A stretch of 64,000 bases of DNA from Hymenobacter fodinae (GCF_004745825.1 NZ_SRLA01000003.1:620001-684000); one strand, 5' to 3'; shown: positions 45,696 through 54,010, numbered from the stretch's first letter. A program made the numbers and translations. The notes: a model not told the origin generated them from the sequence alone.

Positions 45696-45711
45696 ATGAA
45701 CGTTTTTTCAT
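45696..45711. promoter_or_regulatory. Possible third ArsR-type operator
   Basis: ATGAACGTTTTTTCAT has the same ATGAA-N6-TTCAT arms as the TSUP site. It lies 34 bases upstream of the redoxin start, in the gap after the adaptor gene. Weaker than the other two because the spacer differs and the T run is simple. Confidence 0.35.
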
Positions 45712-45744
45712 TTGTTTGTTGTTGCGCGTTTAAATCCTTCGACC

Positions 45745-46344
45745 ATGAATCGTAAAAATCTGCTCCAGTGGCTGCCGCTGGCTTTGTTTGCCCTTGTTCT
45801 GTTCACCCCGCTGCGCACGCCGGTACTGGGTGCGCTGCAGCGCGGCCTGCTGGCCACGGGCCTGTGGAAACCGGATGTGCCAGTAGCAACTCCGGCCCCG
45901 GCCGACGCGCCCATCGTGCCGACGGGTGGCGCTGCTTATCCCCACAACCTGCCGCTACTCACCCTCGATGGCAAACATGCTAACCTGAGCGACCTGAAGG
46001 GCAAGGTGGTGTTCGTGAACCTGTGGGCCAGCTGGTGCCCGCCCTGCGTGGCCGAAATGCCCGGCATTCACGCTCTGTACAAGAAAATGGACCCGAAAAA
46101 GGTGGCTTTCGTAATGATTTCTCTGGATGAGAATCCGGCCAAGGCCCAGGCCATGCTCAAGCGCCAGGGCTACACGTTCCCGGTGTATTTCCCCGCCGGC
46201 CCGCTGACCCCGCCGTTTGATTCCAACTCCATTCCGTCCACGGTGATTCTGGGCCCGGACGGGCAGGTAGCGGCCCGTCACGATGGCATGGCTGAATACG
46301 ACACGCCGGAGTTTAAGGCCGCGCTGGAAAAGCTGGCGCGGTAA
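45745..46344 (+). CDS. TlpA-like thioredoxin-fold redoxin
   Basis: A 199-residue protein with an N-terminal membrane anchor (LLQWLPLALFALVLF) and an extracytoplasmic TlpA-type thioredoxin domain. The active site is NLWASWCPPCVAEMP (CPPC), and the cis-Pro region is NSIPSTVILGPDGQV. It would reduce periplasmic disulfides or cytochrome maturation partners. The ATG at 45745 is chosen because the anchor begins there. It follows the second efflux operon; a possible ArsR operator in the gap would link it to the sulfur genes. Confidence 0.92.
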   Translation: MNRKNLLQWLPLALFALVLFTPLRTPVLGALQRGLLATGLWKPDVPVATPAPADAPIVPTGGAAYPHNLPLLTLDGKHANLSDLKGKVVFVNLWASWCPPCVAEMPGIHALYKKMDPKKVAFVMISLDENPAKAQAMLKRQGYTFPVYFPAGPLTPPFDSNSIPSTVILGPDGQVAARHDGMAEYDTPEFKAALEKLAR

Positions 46345-46374
46345 GTATAGGCTTTGCTGATTTCTTTCGCGTTC

Positions 46375-46410
46375 AAAGCGCCGGCCACTAAGGCTGGCGC
46401 TTTTTATTTT
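46375..46410 (+). terminator. Intrinsic terminator after the redoxin
   Basis: AAAGCGCCGGCC and GGCTGGCGCTTT pair around a short ACTAA loop with one wobble, followed by TTTTATTTT. It ends the efflux/redoxin transcription. The rest of the gap to 46670 is AT-rich and contains the repeated element noted separately. Confidence 0.9.
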
Positions 46411-46563
46411 ATTGGTTACTACTTGCTCGTCAAATCATTGATTAAGACCGAGCGCACACGCTTCTCAATCAGCGTATTTCTCCCTGCCAGGGTGAATTGG
46501 ATAGTATCTCAACGCCGTCAGGGGAGACGAAATGAACAAAAGGGAGAAAATCAAACCTTGTGC

Positions 46564-46610
46564 CATAAATAAGCTAAAAAAGCATTTATAAATAAGCTGA
46601 AAAAGCAACT
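46564..46610 (+). promoter_or_regulatory. Repeated AT-rich upstream element (copy 1)
   Basis: ATAAATAAGCTAAAAAAGCA (from 46565) is followed by a second, nearly identical unit at 46586-46610. The second unit matches the element at 50645-50669 at 24 of 25 positions, and both copies end about 60 bases before a start codon. A shared promoter or regulator site is likely. Confidence 0.6.
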
Positions 46611-46670
46611 ATAAGAGGTTCATTTGCGTTTAATAAGTATAAGCAACGCACCTAAAACAGCTTGGTAATC

Positions 46671-46934
46671 ATGGTGTCAACGCCCCTTTCCCCTGCTTGT
46701 GCGCTCCTGGTTTCCTCAGCCCGTCGGAACCTGCGCGAAGTGCTCAACCATCCCGCCTTTAGCCCGGAGCGCCGCCAGAAGGCCGAGCCGCTGCTCAGTG
46801 CCTGCACCGATGCGGCCCAACTGCTGCGCTGGAAGCTGCTGGCCCTGCATGAAAGCGAAGCCTGGGAAGATGCCCAATTGGCCCGCGAGGCCCGGGAGCT
46901 AGGCCCGGCTGCTCATCCTGATTACCTCTACTAA
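46671..46934 (+). CDS. Small hypothetical plasmid protein
   Basis: An 87-residue soluble, helical, Ala/Leu/Glu-rich protein (MVSTPLSPACALLVSSARRN...) with no recognised domain. The ATG at 46671 is preferred over an in-frame TTG three codons upstream. It lies just before ArdC on the same strand, and its upstream region carries the repeated AT-rich element. Probably co-transcribed with ardC. Confidence 0.6.
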   Translation: MVSTPLSPACALLVSSARRNLREVLNHPAFSPERRQKAEPLLSACTDAAQLLRWKLLALHESEAWEDAQLAREARELGPAAHPDYLY

Positions 46935-46966
46935 CGCTTTTCTCACCTTTTACCCGCCTTTGGTTT

Positions 46967-47875
46967 ATGAAAAATGCCCCCGCTGCCGCCCCCCGCGCCG
47001 ATGTGTATGACATCATCTCCAACCGGATTATCCTGGCTTTAGAAAGCGGCGTAGCCCCGTGGAAACAGTCGTGGAACGCGGCCCACGACGCGCCCCGCAA
47101 CTACCGCAGCAAGCACGTGTATCAGGGCATCAACGCCCTGCTGCTGGCCATGCTCCAGCACGAGCAGCCCTATTACCTGACCTACAACCAGGCCCGTGAG
47201 CTGGGCGGGCAGGTGCGCAAGGGCGAGAAGGGGATGCCCGTGGTATTCTTTAAGGTGTCGAAGAAAGAGGACGCCCAGGGTAAGGAGAAAAAGGTAGCCA
47301 TCTTGCAGTATTCCACCGTGTTCAACATCGCCCAGATTGACGGGGTGGACTGGAAGCTACCCGAGCCGGTACAGCGCGAGCATACGCCCCAGCAGGCCGC
47401 CGAGCAGATTGTAGCCGGTTACGCCGGTGGCCCCCGCATCTGCTACGCCGGCAGTGAGCCCCACTACCGCACCAGCACCGACACCGTAACCGTACCCGAG
47501 CCGGCGAACTTCCACACGCCCGAGGATTTTTATACTACCCTGTTTCACGAGCTGGCCCATTCCACTGGCCATACCAAGCGCCTTGACCGGGCCACGCTCA
47601 CGGAAAAGGCCGCCTTTGGCAGCGAAACCTACGCCAAGGAAGAACTGGTGGCCGAGTTGGGCGCCGCCTTCCTGAGCAACGCCGCCGGCCTGGACCTGGC
47701 GGTGACCGAACCCAGCACCGCCGCCTACCTGGCCAACTGGCTGCAGGCCCTGCGCAATGATAAGCGCCTGATTATCTCCGCCGCCAGCCAGGCTCAGAAG
47801 GCTGCTAACCATATTCTGGGCATTGTCCCCAGCTACGAAGCGGATAGCGCCGAAGCCCTGCCCGAAGCGGCCTAG
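46967..47875 (+). CDS. ardC: ArdC-like antirestriction/zincin protein
   Basis: A 302-residue protein with an N-terminal ArdC ssDNA-binding domain (VYDIISNRIILALESGVAPWKQSW, then RNYRSKHVYQGINALLL) and a C-terminal zincin-like polyvalent protein domain with HELAHSTGHTKR (HExxH at residues 194-198). Proteins of this type protect incoming plasmid DNA during conjugation against restriction. Its place on the plasmid next to the replication region fits an early-entry role. Confidence 0.92.
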   Translation: MKNAPAAAPRADVYDIISNRIILALESGVAPWKQSWNAAHDAPRNYRSKHVYQGINALLLAMLQHEQPYYLTYNQARELGGQVRKGEKGMPVVFFKVSKKEDAQGKEKKVAILQYSTVFNIAQIDGVDWKLPEPVQREHTPQQAAEQIVAGYAGGPRICYAGSEPHYRTSTDTVTVPEPANFHTPEDFYTTLFHELAHSTGHTKRLDRATLTEKAAFGSETYAKEELVAELGAAFLSNAAGLDLAVTEPSTAAYLANWLQALRNDKRLIISAASQAQKAANHILGIVPSYEADSAEALPEAA

Positions 47876-48004
47876 TAGGGGAGAGGGTACCGGCTGGCAA
47901 CCGTCAGCCGGTACCCCGGCGCGCCAACAAAAGGAAAACACCCGGCCCCGAAGCCAGCGGCCCCAAGCTCCGCCGTTTCATCAGTCATCACTTACTGCCT
48001 CATC

Positions 48005-48415
48005 ATGTCCAGTTCTTCCGCTTCCGCCGCCCGTCAGCCCACCCTTAGCCCTACCGCCTGGATAGGGGAGCCGCAAGCCTGCCCGGCGTGGGTAGGGTTT
48101 CCCAGCCTGGCGGGCTTCCCGGCCGGGCTGCAGTGGTCCGGCCGCGGCCAGGTGCCGGCCATCGGTGACCGTGTGCACATCTACCTGAACAGCTTCGGGC
48201 CGGCCGAGGTGAAAGCCTACTTTCATGCCGAGGGCTTTCTGGGTGTGGTATGTGCTCCCGAAACGTTACCTGCCTGGTTTCAGCGGCAGTGCCCCGGTGT
48301 CACGCTGGGCCACTGCTTTGGCCGGGAGTTGGAGCCCTACCAGCCCACACCGGCGCCGGTCGTTGGCAGCCCCGAAGACTGGATACCCGACTATCCGCCG
48401 CAGGATGAAGAGTAG
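48005..48415 (+). CDS. Hypothetical protein
   Basis: A 136-residue soluble protein, Pro/Gly-rich at both ends, with a central VPAIGDRVHIYLNSFGPAEVKAYF segment that may be a small beta-barrel. It ends in an acidic tail. No family recognised. It is followed by the convergent rep gene. The ordered centre and the regular composition favour a real gene. Confidence 0.55.
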   Translation: MSSSSASAARQPTLSPTAWIGEPQACPAWVGFPSLAGFPAGLQWSGRGQVPAIGDRVHIYLNSFGPAEVKAYFHAEGFLGVVCAPETLPAWFQRQCPGVTLGHCFGRELEPYQPTPAPVVGSPEDWIPDYPPQDEE

Positions 48416-48526
48416 GCTGGGGCTAAGTGTCGCCCTCGGGCGGCACCGACCAGACGCTCCGGGCCAGGGGTATGGCTTTTTCTCTTTTGTTGCCATTGTG
48501 GCAAGCCTGCGCGTGGCCCAAGCCAC

Positions 48527-49468
48527 TTAACGTAGGCCCACCATCTTGAGAAACAGCCCGCCCGGGTTCTTATCGGCCTTCACTTTGCCGGTTTTGTGCT
48601 TGTAGCAGAAGGAAAAGAGAGCATTTAGCTTCTTGGCGTCCCCGAGAATCTGGCTGACCAGCTTAGGGTCCCGGATTTCCAGCTCTTCCAGGTTCTGCAG
48701 GGCCCGGCGCTGCTTTTCTTCCTCAGCCCCATCCTCGAAGGGAATGGGCAGTTGCTGGGGCACCTGGCCGTTGACGAAGAAGCGGATACTGTGGAAGGAG
48801 CGCCCCTTCTTAATCAGCTCATAGTTGATGCGCAGGTCGGTGTGCTCGTTGATTTGGGTGGTGGCCACGTCGAGCACATACTTCTGCAGGGCCGAAATCT
48901 TCTCGTACTGCTCCGGTTCGTGACCCTTTGGGTCTTTGAGCGAGAGCATGATCTTAAACTCGTCAAGCGTGAAGGTTTTCGTTTCCCCGATGTCCTTCCA
49001 CTGCGAGGCAATCTGGTAGATGCGCTTCGCGTACTTGCTCGATAAACTGAAAACCGACTGCAGGCGGTAGGATGTAAAGTTGTTTTTCAGGTCAATCAGG
49101 TAGCGCCGCATGCGCTCCGAGATTTCCAGCTCGATGATGCCCTCGCCCTTCACGTACAGCGCTGAAGCCAGCAAACCCACCTGCAGCACGTGCTTGTTGT
49201 CCTCAATCACGTACTCGCGGCTGCGCAGGTTGGAGGTTGCTTCCAGCAGGCGCTGGTAGTTCCAGGAGCGGCCCGTCATCTGCTCCAACTCCTTCACCCG
49301 GATGCGGTAAATAGTGCCCGGCTTATCTTCTTTGCGCAGTACCGAGAGCAGCGAGAAGACAATGTCCATCTCGACCGCGCTCATCTCATAGCGGGCGGTG
49401 GTAATGGCATTGTGCTGCCGGATTTCCACTCCGGTGGAGGGCGTGCTGGCGGTAACGGGGGTACTCAT
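48527..49468 (-). CDS. RepB/Rep_3-type replication initiator
   Basis: A 313-residue plasmid initiator with two winged-helix domains. The first includes ITTARYEMSAVEMDIVFSLL and the second YAKRIYQIASQWKDIGETKTF with FTLDEFKIMLSL, as in RepB/Rep_3 proteins. It binds iterons to open the origin and typically regulates its own gene. Seven iterons lie upstream of its start on the same strand. It is the only replication initiator in the window, which identifies this DNA as plasmid-derived. Confidence 0.92.
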   Translation of the reverse strand: MSTPVTASTPSTGVEIRQHNAITTARYEMSAVEMDIVFSLLSVLRKEDKPGTIYRIRVKELEQMTGRSWNYQRLLEATSNLRSREYVIEDNKHVLQVGLLASALYVKGEGIIELEISERMRRYLIDLKNNFTSYRLQSVFSLSSKYAKRIYQIASQWKDIGETKTFTLDEFKIMLSLKDPKGHEPEQYEKISALQKYVLDVATTQINEHTDLRINYELIKKGRSFHSIRFFVNGQVPQQLPIPFEDGAEEEKQRRALQNLEELEIRDPKLVSQILGDAKKLNALFSFCYKHKTGKVKADKNPGGLFLKMVGLR

Positions 49469-49496
49469 GCTAGTGGGAATAGGTAGAGCGTATGAT

Positions 49497-49504
49497 CAAA
49501 GATA
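49497..49504 (-). promoter_or_regulatory. -7 box of the rep promoter
   Basis: On the minus strand the sequence reads TATCTTTG, a perfect match to the Bacteroidetes TAnnTTTG -7 element, 29 bases upstream of the rep start. A clear -33 TTTG box is not seen; iteron-bound Rep may act there. Confidence 0.65.
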
Positions 49505-49543
49505 AGAGAGTTACAGACATTAAGGTAAGCCTTCCTTCAAGCT

Positions 49544-49688
49544 CTATCCTTTCGCTTACAAAATCTATCCATTGGGCTTACCATCCCTATCCTTTCGCTT
49601 ACTGTTCCTATCCTTTCGCTTACTGTTCCTATCCGTTGGACTTACCATCCCTATCCTTTCGCTTACCATCCCTATCCTTTAAGTGGCA
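49544..49688. repeat. Iteron array (seven units) at the replication origin
   Basis: CTATCC-containing units begin at 49544, 49565, 49587, 49608, 49629, 49651 and 49672, at 21-22 base spacing. Consensus is CCTATCCTTTCGCTTACNNT; units 2 and 5 carry ATTGG or GTTGG in place of TTTCG. The regular spacing equals two helix turns, as in Rep-bound iterons. The array lies directly upstream of rep. Confidence 0.92.
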
Positions 49689-49689
49689 T

Positions 49690-50060
49690 AAAAATCGAAA
49701 AGTCAGAGACTTACGAGCCCTGCAAATAGAGTAAATACTTGACAAATAAAAAAAACTCACAAATTTGTTGATGACGTTCGAACGAAAGGCTTTTAAAGGG
49801 TACAAAACGCTGCAACGGGACAAGAATACAACAAAGGGGAAGTATAAGCTAGCATAAAAGCGTTGTACTATTTCAAGAAATTTTATACTTTTATTTACTT
49901 TATTAGCCTTCCAGCCAGGCTGAGGCGACTTACAAGATTACGACTCCCTTTTTTCTTAGGCTCCACTTACCTCTAAAAACCTGCTGTGTCGAGCGGAGAT
50001 TTGCCAAGTTTATAGGCAGCTACCCGCACCACTGCTAAATCATCAGAATTACCCTACACC
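49690..50060. other. AT-rich origin segment without genes
   Basis: This stretch holds no plausible gene. It is AT-rich, with runs such as AAAAAAACTCAC and TTTTATACTTTTATTTAC, and is the probable DNA unwinding element. No clear DnaA box was recognised by eye. Confidence 0.6.
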
Positions 50061-50061
50061 C

Positions 50062-50430
50062 GAAAGGATAGAAATGATGAGCGGACGTGACCGACGCGGC
50101 CGAAAGGATAGAAATGGTAAGCCAGCGGGTATTAACTGATAGCGAAAGGATAGAAATGGTAAGCATTTACAGCGCCTGGAGGCTGTTTTTACTTTTTCGG
50201 AGGGTGACCTACGCAGCCTATCCCTGCAGAGTTAACTTACAAAACCTATCCTTTCCTTGACTGACCATATCACCCCGGCCCGATTTCCTAAACCGTTAGT
50301 CATAAGCGGTCCAAGGCTAGGAAGTTACCCTTTACAGCTCACCCGGCGGATAGCTGCTAAAAAGATTTTGGCCTTGCTCATCAGCCAGCAGAGAGAGCTA
50401 TTGGATGACTTACCATTTCTATCCTTTTCA
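50062..50430. repeat. Second, dispersed iteron-like cluster in mixed orientation
   Basis: Inverted copies of the iteron core (GAAAGGATAG followed by AAATGGTAAGC) occur at 50062-50080, 50102-50120 and 50144-50162, and direct copies (CTATCC) at 50246 and 50419. Spacing is irregular and larger than in the main array. They may handcuff with the main array to control copy number. Confidence 0.75.
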
Positions 50431-50644
50431 CTAACCCGGAACTAACCGGCCGCTACTTCCACTGGCGCCAGCCGTGCCCACGAGGCCCATTCGCCCGGTA
50501 CTGAGTGACTCCCTTCGATGGCACTCCAGCAAGTACTGACCAAATCACAGATCAGAGCTGAGCCACTGGAAAAACCACTTTTAATAAGCGAATAACGAGG
50601 GGGGAAACCGGGAGACTGTCACTTTTAAGACGCAATAAAAGCGC

Positions 50645-50669
50645 TTATAAATAAGCTAAAAAAGCAACT
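50645..50669 (+). promoter_or_regulatory. Repeated AT-rich upstream element (copy 2)
   Basis: A 25-base element beginning TTATAAATAAGCT and ending AAAAGCAACT, identical to the 46586 copy except at one base. It ends 62 bases before the start at 50732. The surrounding 50431-50731 region holds no gene. Confidence 0.6.
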
Positions 50670-50731
50670 TTATTGCCTATACTGGTGTTTATTAATAACA
50701 CCCCAATCCGTTCATAAATACCCTGTCAGTC

Positions 50732-51088
50732 ATGGATAAACCTATTCCTAATAGCCCTGAAATCGTTGAGGAGGCCTACATCATCCTGTTGCAGTTAGGA
50801 GGATGTCGGTTTTTGGCTATGACCGGCGCCAACCAACTACTGGCTGCCGGTCGCACGGCCACCAACCCCAACCCCTGGCTGCGCATGAATCTGCACCGCA
50901 ATGAGGCCGGCGTGAATCGGCTGAAGATTACGCTGATGCCCACCGATACATACACGGTCGAGTTCTACCATCAGCAGTTGGTCGACTGTGAGGCAGTTAT
51001 TACCCGCAAGCAAACCTTCGACTTGGTGTATGGGGAGGACCTGCCGGGCCTGTTCACGTCGGTGACCGGCTATGATACCCACCTGTAA
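50732..51088 (+). CDS. Hypothetical plasmid protein
   Basis: A 118-residue soluble protein with mixed alpha/beta character (GCRFLAMTGANQLLAAGRTAT, then LKITLMPTDTYTVEFYH). No family recognised. It is preceded by the repeated AT-rich element, and followed 11 bases later by another small gene, so the two are probably co-transcribed. Good coding character in a region of small plasmid genes. Confidence 0.6.
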   Translation: MDKPIPNSPEIVEEAYIILLQLGGCRFLAMTGANQLLAAGRTATNPNPWLRMNLHRNEAGVNRLKITLMPTDTYTVEFYHQQLVDCEAVITRKQTFDLVYGEDLPGLFTSVTGYDTHL

Positions 51089-51099
51089 TTGCCAAGCCA

Positions 51100-51390
51100 A
51101 TGAAAGCCACCGAAGCCCCCACCATGTGCCATCAGGACTGGAACAGGTTCCGCAGCCGGGTAATTGCCGCCGTGACCGACGTGGAAGCCCAGATGCAGCA
51201 GCTGGGCAAGAGTCTGAACTACGAGGGTCTGACCTGCGAGGTAGCCCCGCGGCTCGGCTTGGAGGTTAACACGCCGGACGATTTTGCCGTGCTCGAAAAG
51301 CTGGTGCGGGCCGTTCGCCCCATCGCCGAGGATGCTCTGCGCTGCACCCGGGAGGAACAGGGCGGACAATTTGCCTTGCTGTTATTATAG
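51100..51390 (+). CDS. Hypothetical plasmid protein
   Basis: A 96-residue helical protein (RFRSRVIAAVTDVEAQMQQLGK...) without signal or membrane segments. No family recognised. It follows the previous small gene by 11 bases and probably shares its transcript and regulation by the upstream AT-rich element. Confidence 0.55.
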   Translation: MKATEAPTMCHQDWNRFRSRVIAAVTDVEAQMQQLGKSLNYEGLTCEVAPRLGLEVNTPDDFAVLEKLVRAVRPIAEDALRCTREEQGGQFALLLL

Positions 51391-51484
51391 CGGGACCAGC
51401 CGTGGAACTAGTATGCTGCTACCGAATTGGTCGTGAATTACGCCGGGCCGTAATAATGCCAATTTAGCAACCTTTTTTTACGGC

Positions 51485-51817
51485 ATGAAAACTCCGAAGT
51501 CAACCCCACCCAGCGTGCACGTGCATCCGTTGGAGCGTGAGCAGCTGCCCGTTGCCCCCGTTGCCTGTAGCTCACTGGCCGAACTGATTCACTCGCTGGG
51601 TACCCGCAAAGAAGTAGCCGAAGCTTGGAAAGTGGTGCCGCGTACCTTGGCCCAGCGGATGCAGAAGCCCGAAACCGCTACCCTGGAGGAACTGCAGCGC
51701 CTGGCTGTGCTCGCCCGCCTCGACCTGCCCACGGTGTTTGAGCTGGCCTACTACCAGATGCAGCACCCCGTGGCCGTGCCGGCGCCGCAGCTGGGGCGCC
51801 CCAAGCAACAGCAATGA
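51485..51817 (+). CDS. HTH-like small protein
   Basis: A 110-residue protein. The central part (RKEVAEAWKVVPRTLAQRMQKPE, then LEELQRLAVLARLDLPTVFEL) resembles an XRE-type helix-turn-helix, with the first two helices of the motif clear. It may be a DNA-binding regulator of nearby plasmid genes. No partner is evident. It is followed by a 240-base gap with no gene. Confidence 0.6.
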   Translation: MKTPKSTPPSVHVHPLEREQLPVAPVACSSLAELIHSLGTRKEVAEAWKVVPRTLAQRMQKPETATLEELQRLAVLARLDLPTVFELAYYQMQHPVAVPAPQLGRPKQQQ

Positions 51818-52061
51818 GGTGTGACTTGGTATTCATTGGTCTTCCGGCAGGTACCCGCGGAACCGTTCGCGTAGTCGTGGTGCATTTCGCGGCTAACTTT
51901 TTACCATTCGTCCTTTTTTCGCCCCGGGCCTGCCCGCAGTTGGTAGCTTCGCAGTGTCCACCTGGTCGCGAAGGCACCAGAAATTGTAGACCGTCGGTTG
52001 GGTTTGGGTGCTGCACGAGCTGCTGCGGTGTCTACCCTGACCCGCCTAATCCTGAACCCGC

Positions 52062-52418
52062 ATGGAAGTTGAATGCCCGGTAGTAGCCCCGCTGCCTTTT
52101 CCCGACTTACAGCTGACCGTGACCTACGCCGAAGCGCTTCGCTACGCGCAGGGGCGGCTGAAAATGCTGGGCAACGGGGGCTTGAAGCCTTTTTGCGCGG
52201 CGCATCAGCTTACGTACCCCAACATCATCAACCTGAAAAATGGCAAGCTCAAACGCGAGGAACCGCGCCTGCTTCAACGGCTGCTGGGTTGCCTGGCGGT
52301 ACCCACCGAGCTGCTGCACTATCCGCTGGCCAGCAAGACGCCGTGCTTTCTGCTGCCGGATGCCGAGGCCCTGGCCACGTTCCGCGAGCAGCTACAGTTT
52401 CTGATAAACGCCGAATAA
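52062..52418 (+). CDS. HTH-like hypothetical protein
   Basis: A 118-residue soluble protein. The segment GNGGLKPFCAAHQLTYPNIINLKNG and RLLQRLLGCLAVPTELLHYPL resembles the XRE-type pattern of the 51485 product, suggesting a related DNA-binding or regulatory role. It precedes the VbhA-like antitoxin by 72 bases. Family assignment is tentative. Confidence 0.55.
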   Translation: MEVECPVVAPLPFPDLQLTVTYAEALRYAQGRLKMLGNGGLKPFCAAHQLTYPNIINLKNGKLKREEPRLLQRLLGCLAVPTELLHYPLASKTPCFLLPDAEALATFREQLQFLINAE

Positions 52419-52490
52419 GCCTCTTTGGGGAGCCTTTCGGCCAGTAAAAACGTTAATTACAGTGTACTCACGCGCTTAATCAGTCCCATT

Positions 52491-52790
52491 ATGCAAAAGC
52501 CCATCACGTATTCCGAGCGGGAGAAAACCCCGGCTCAGCGGCAGGAACTTATCGACAATGCCCGGGCCTGGAGTGTGGCGCAGGGAGCCGTGCCCAGTGC
52601 CCGTGCGGAAGCGCTGTATGCCCGCTACGTGGCGGGGGAGCTGACCCTGCAAGACGTCACCGAGGAGCTGCGGCGCCAGGATGCTCCCCGCGTAGCAGCG
52701 GCGGCTCAGGTTGCTTCCGGAACTAGTAACACTCCTACTGCCACTCCGCGCCGCGCGGAAATGCAGCCGGAGCAGGATTTTCTGACCTGA
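52491..52790 (+). CDS. VbhA-like antitoxin of the Fic toxin
   Basis: A 99-residue protein whose N-terminal half follows the VbhA pattern: ARAWSVAQGAVPSARAEALYARYVAGELTLQDVTEEL. Antitoxins of this class hold the (S/T)xxxE(G/N) motif on an inhibitory helix and block ATP binding by Fic. Here the aligned positions are Trp27 and Gln31, so the usual Ser/Thr and Glu are both absent while Gly32 is kept. It lies directly before the Fic gene. The alignment rests on the conserved G-x-V-P-S anchor. Confidence 0.75.
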   Translation: MQKPITYSEREKTPAQRQELIDNARAWSVAQGAVPSARAEALYARYVAGELTLQDVTEELRRQDAPRVAAAAQVASGTSNTPTATPRRAEMQPEQDFLT

Positions 52791-52809
52791 GGTCCGCCAG
52801 CAGCATCGA

Positions 52810-52845
52810 AACCCGTCCGGGCTGAACCCGGACGGGTTATTTTTT
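52810..52845 (+). terminator. Intrinsic terminator between antitoxin and toxin
   Basis: AACCCGTCCGGG (52810-52821) and CCCGGACGGGTT (52827-52838) form a perfect 12-base stem with a five-base loop, followed by ATTTTTT. It lies only 20 bases before the Fic start, so most antitoxin transcripts should stop before the toxin gene. Confidence 0.9.
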
Positions 52846-52864
52846 ACCAACTCACCAGCAGCTT

Positions 52865-53950
52865 GTGGCTATTCAGGACGGATTCTTCAACGCCCGCGAC
52901 CAGGTTATCTACAATCGGCTGGGTATTACCAACGCCGAGCAGCTGCGCCAGGTAGAAGCTGACTACTCCATTCCAATCATGGCCCAATTGCTGGTGGGCA
53001 CGTTGGAGATACCCGGCCAGTTCAACGCCGCGCACCTGAAGCAGATTCACCGGACCCTGTTTCAGGACGTGTATGATTGGGCCGGCCAAACCCGTGCCCA
53101 CGGACCAGAGGGGCCTTTTCAGGGGCAGAAACCGGCCTACGTGCTTAATCCGCAGGGCGACATGATGCGGTACGCGCCCTACGCGCAGCTCGACCAGCGG
53201 CTGGATGCTATTGGCGCCCAACTGCAGCAGGAAAATACCCTACGAGGCTTAAGCCCGGCGCAGTTCGCTGAACGGGCAGCATACTACTTCGACCAGTACA
53301 ATCATGCGCACGCCTTCCGCGAGGGCAACGGGCGTACCATTCAGGGGGTACTAGCCGTGCTGGGCCGGCAGGCCGGGTACCAGGTCGAATTAAGGCCGGC
53401 CGCGGCTGCTCAGCTCAACAACGCGCGCGACTTAGCTATCATCCGGCCCCACGGGCCCGGGCAGCCGGCGAAAAATCTGGAACCGCTGACTTTACTCCTA
53501 CGCTCGGGTATTACCCCACTACCGGGCCCGGAAGCCGCCCACTGGCGCTACCCCAGCCAGGCTCGGCCATTGGCCGAGCCAACGCCCGATATGCAGCGCA
53601 TGGAAGCGCAGCGGGTACTGCAGGCCAGTGCCTACGTCATCGGGGCGGCCCTACGCGACATTGACCGGGGCGATACCACCCGCGGCAATCAACTGTTGCA
53701 GCAAATGACGCTGGTGCTGCACGATCCTGGCCGGGCCGGGGAGCAGAGTGCAAGCTTGCAGCAGGCCGCATTAGAGGTATCCAAGCACCCGGTGTTGTGG
53801 CAGGAGGCGCCCCTCATGCAACAGGCCGTGGCCCTAGCCCACAGCGTGCAGCAGTTGGTCCAGCTAGAATCGCTTGCCCAGAAAAAGATGCAAAGCCAAT
53901 CCCTTAACGATACAGTAGCGGCTCCTAAACGCCGAGGACCAAGATTATAG
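52865..53950 (+). CDS. Fic-domain toxin (probable AMP transferase)
   Basis: A 361-residue protein with an N-terminal Fic domain. The core motif is HAFREGNGRTIQ at residues 149-160, against canonical HxFx(D/E)GNGRxxR; the final Arg is replaced by Gln160. The mobile 'flap' region (QKPAYVLNPQ) is present. The C-terminal 160 residues are helical and Gln-rich, with no BID domain. Fic enzymes AMPylate proteins such as gyrase. The start is GTG at 52865. It forms a toxin-antitoxin pair with the VbhA-like gene. Confidence 0.85.
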   Translation: MAIQDGFFNARDQVIYNRLGITNAEQLRQVEADYSIPIMAQLLVGTLEIPGQFNAAHLKQIHRTLFQDVYDWAGQTRAHGPEGPFQGQKPAYVLNPQGDMMRYAPYAQLDQRLDAIGAQLQQENTLRGLSPAQFAERAAYYFDQYNHAHAFREGNGRTIQGVLAVLGRQAGYQVELRPAAAAQLNNARDLAIIRPHGPGQPAKNLEPLTLLLRSGITPLPGPEAAHWRYPSQARPLAEPTPDMQRMEAQRVLQASAYVIGAALRDIDRGDTTRGNQLLQQMTLVLHDPGRAGEQSASLQQAALEVSKHPVLWQEAPLMQQAVALAHSVQQLVQLESLAQKKMQSQSLNDTVAAPKRRGPRL

Positions 53951-54010
53951 ATTTTCCTTTTGCTAACCACTGTGCATACCTAACAATAAAGCCTAATTCA
54001 TCAATCAGTT

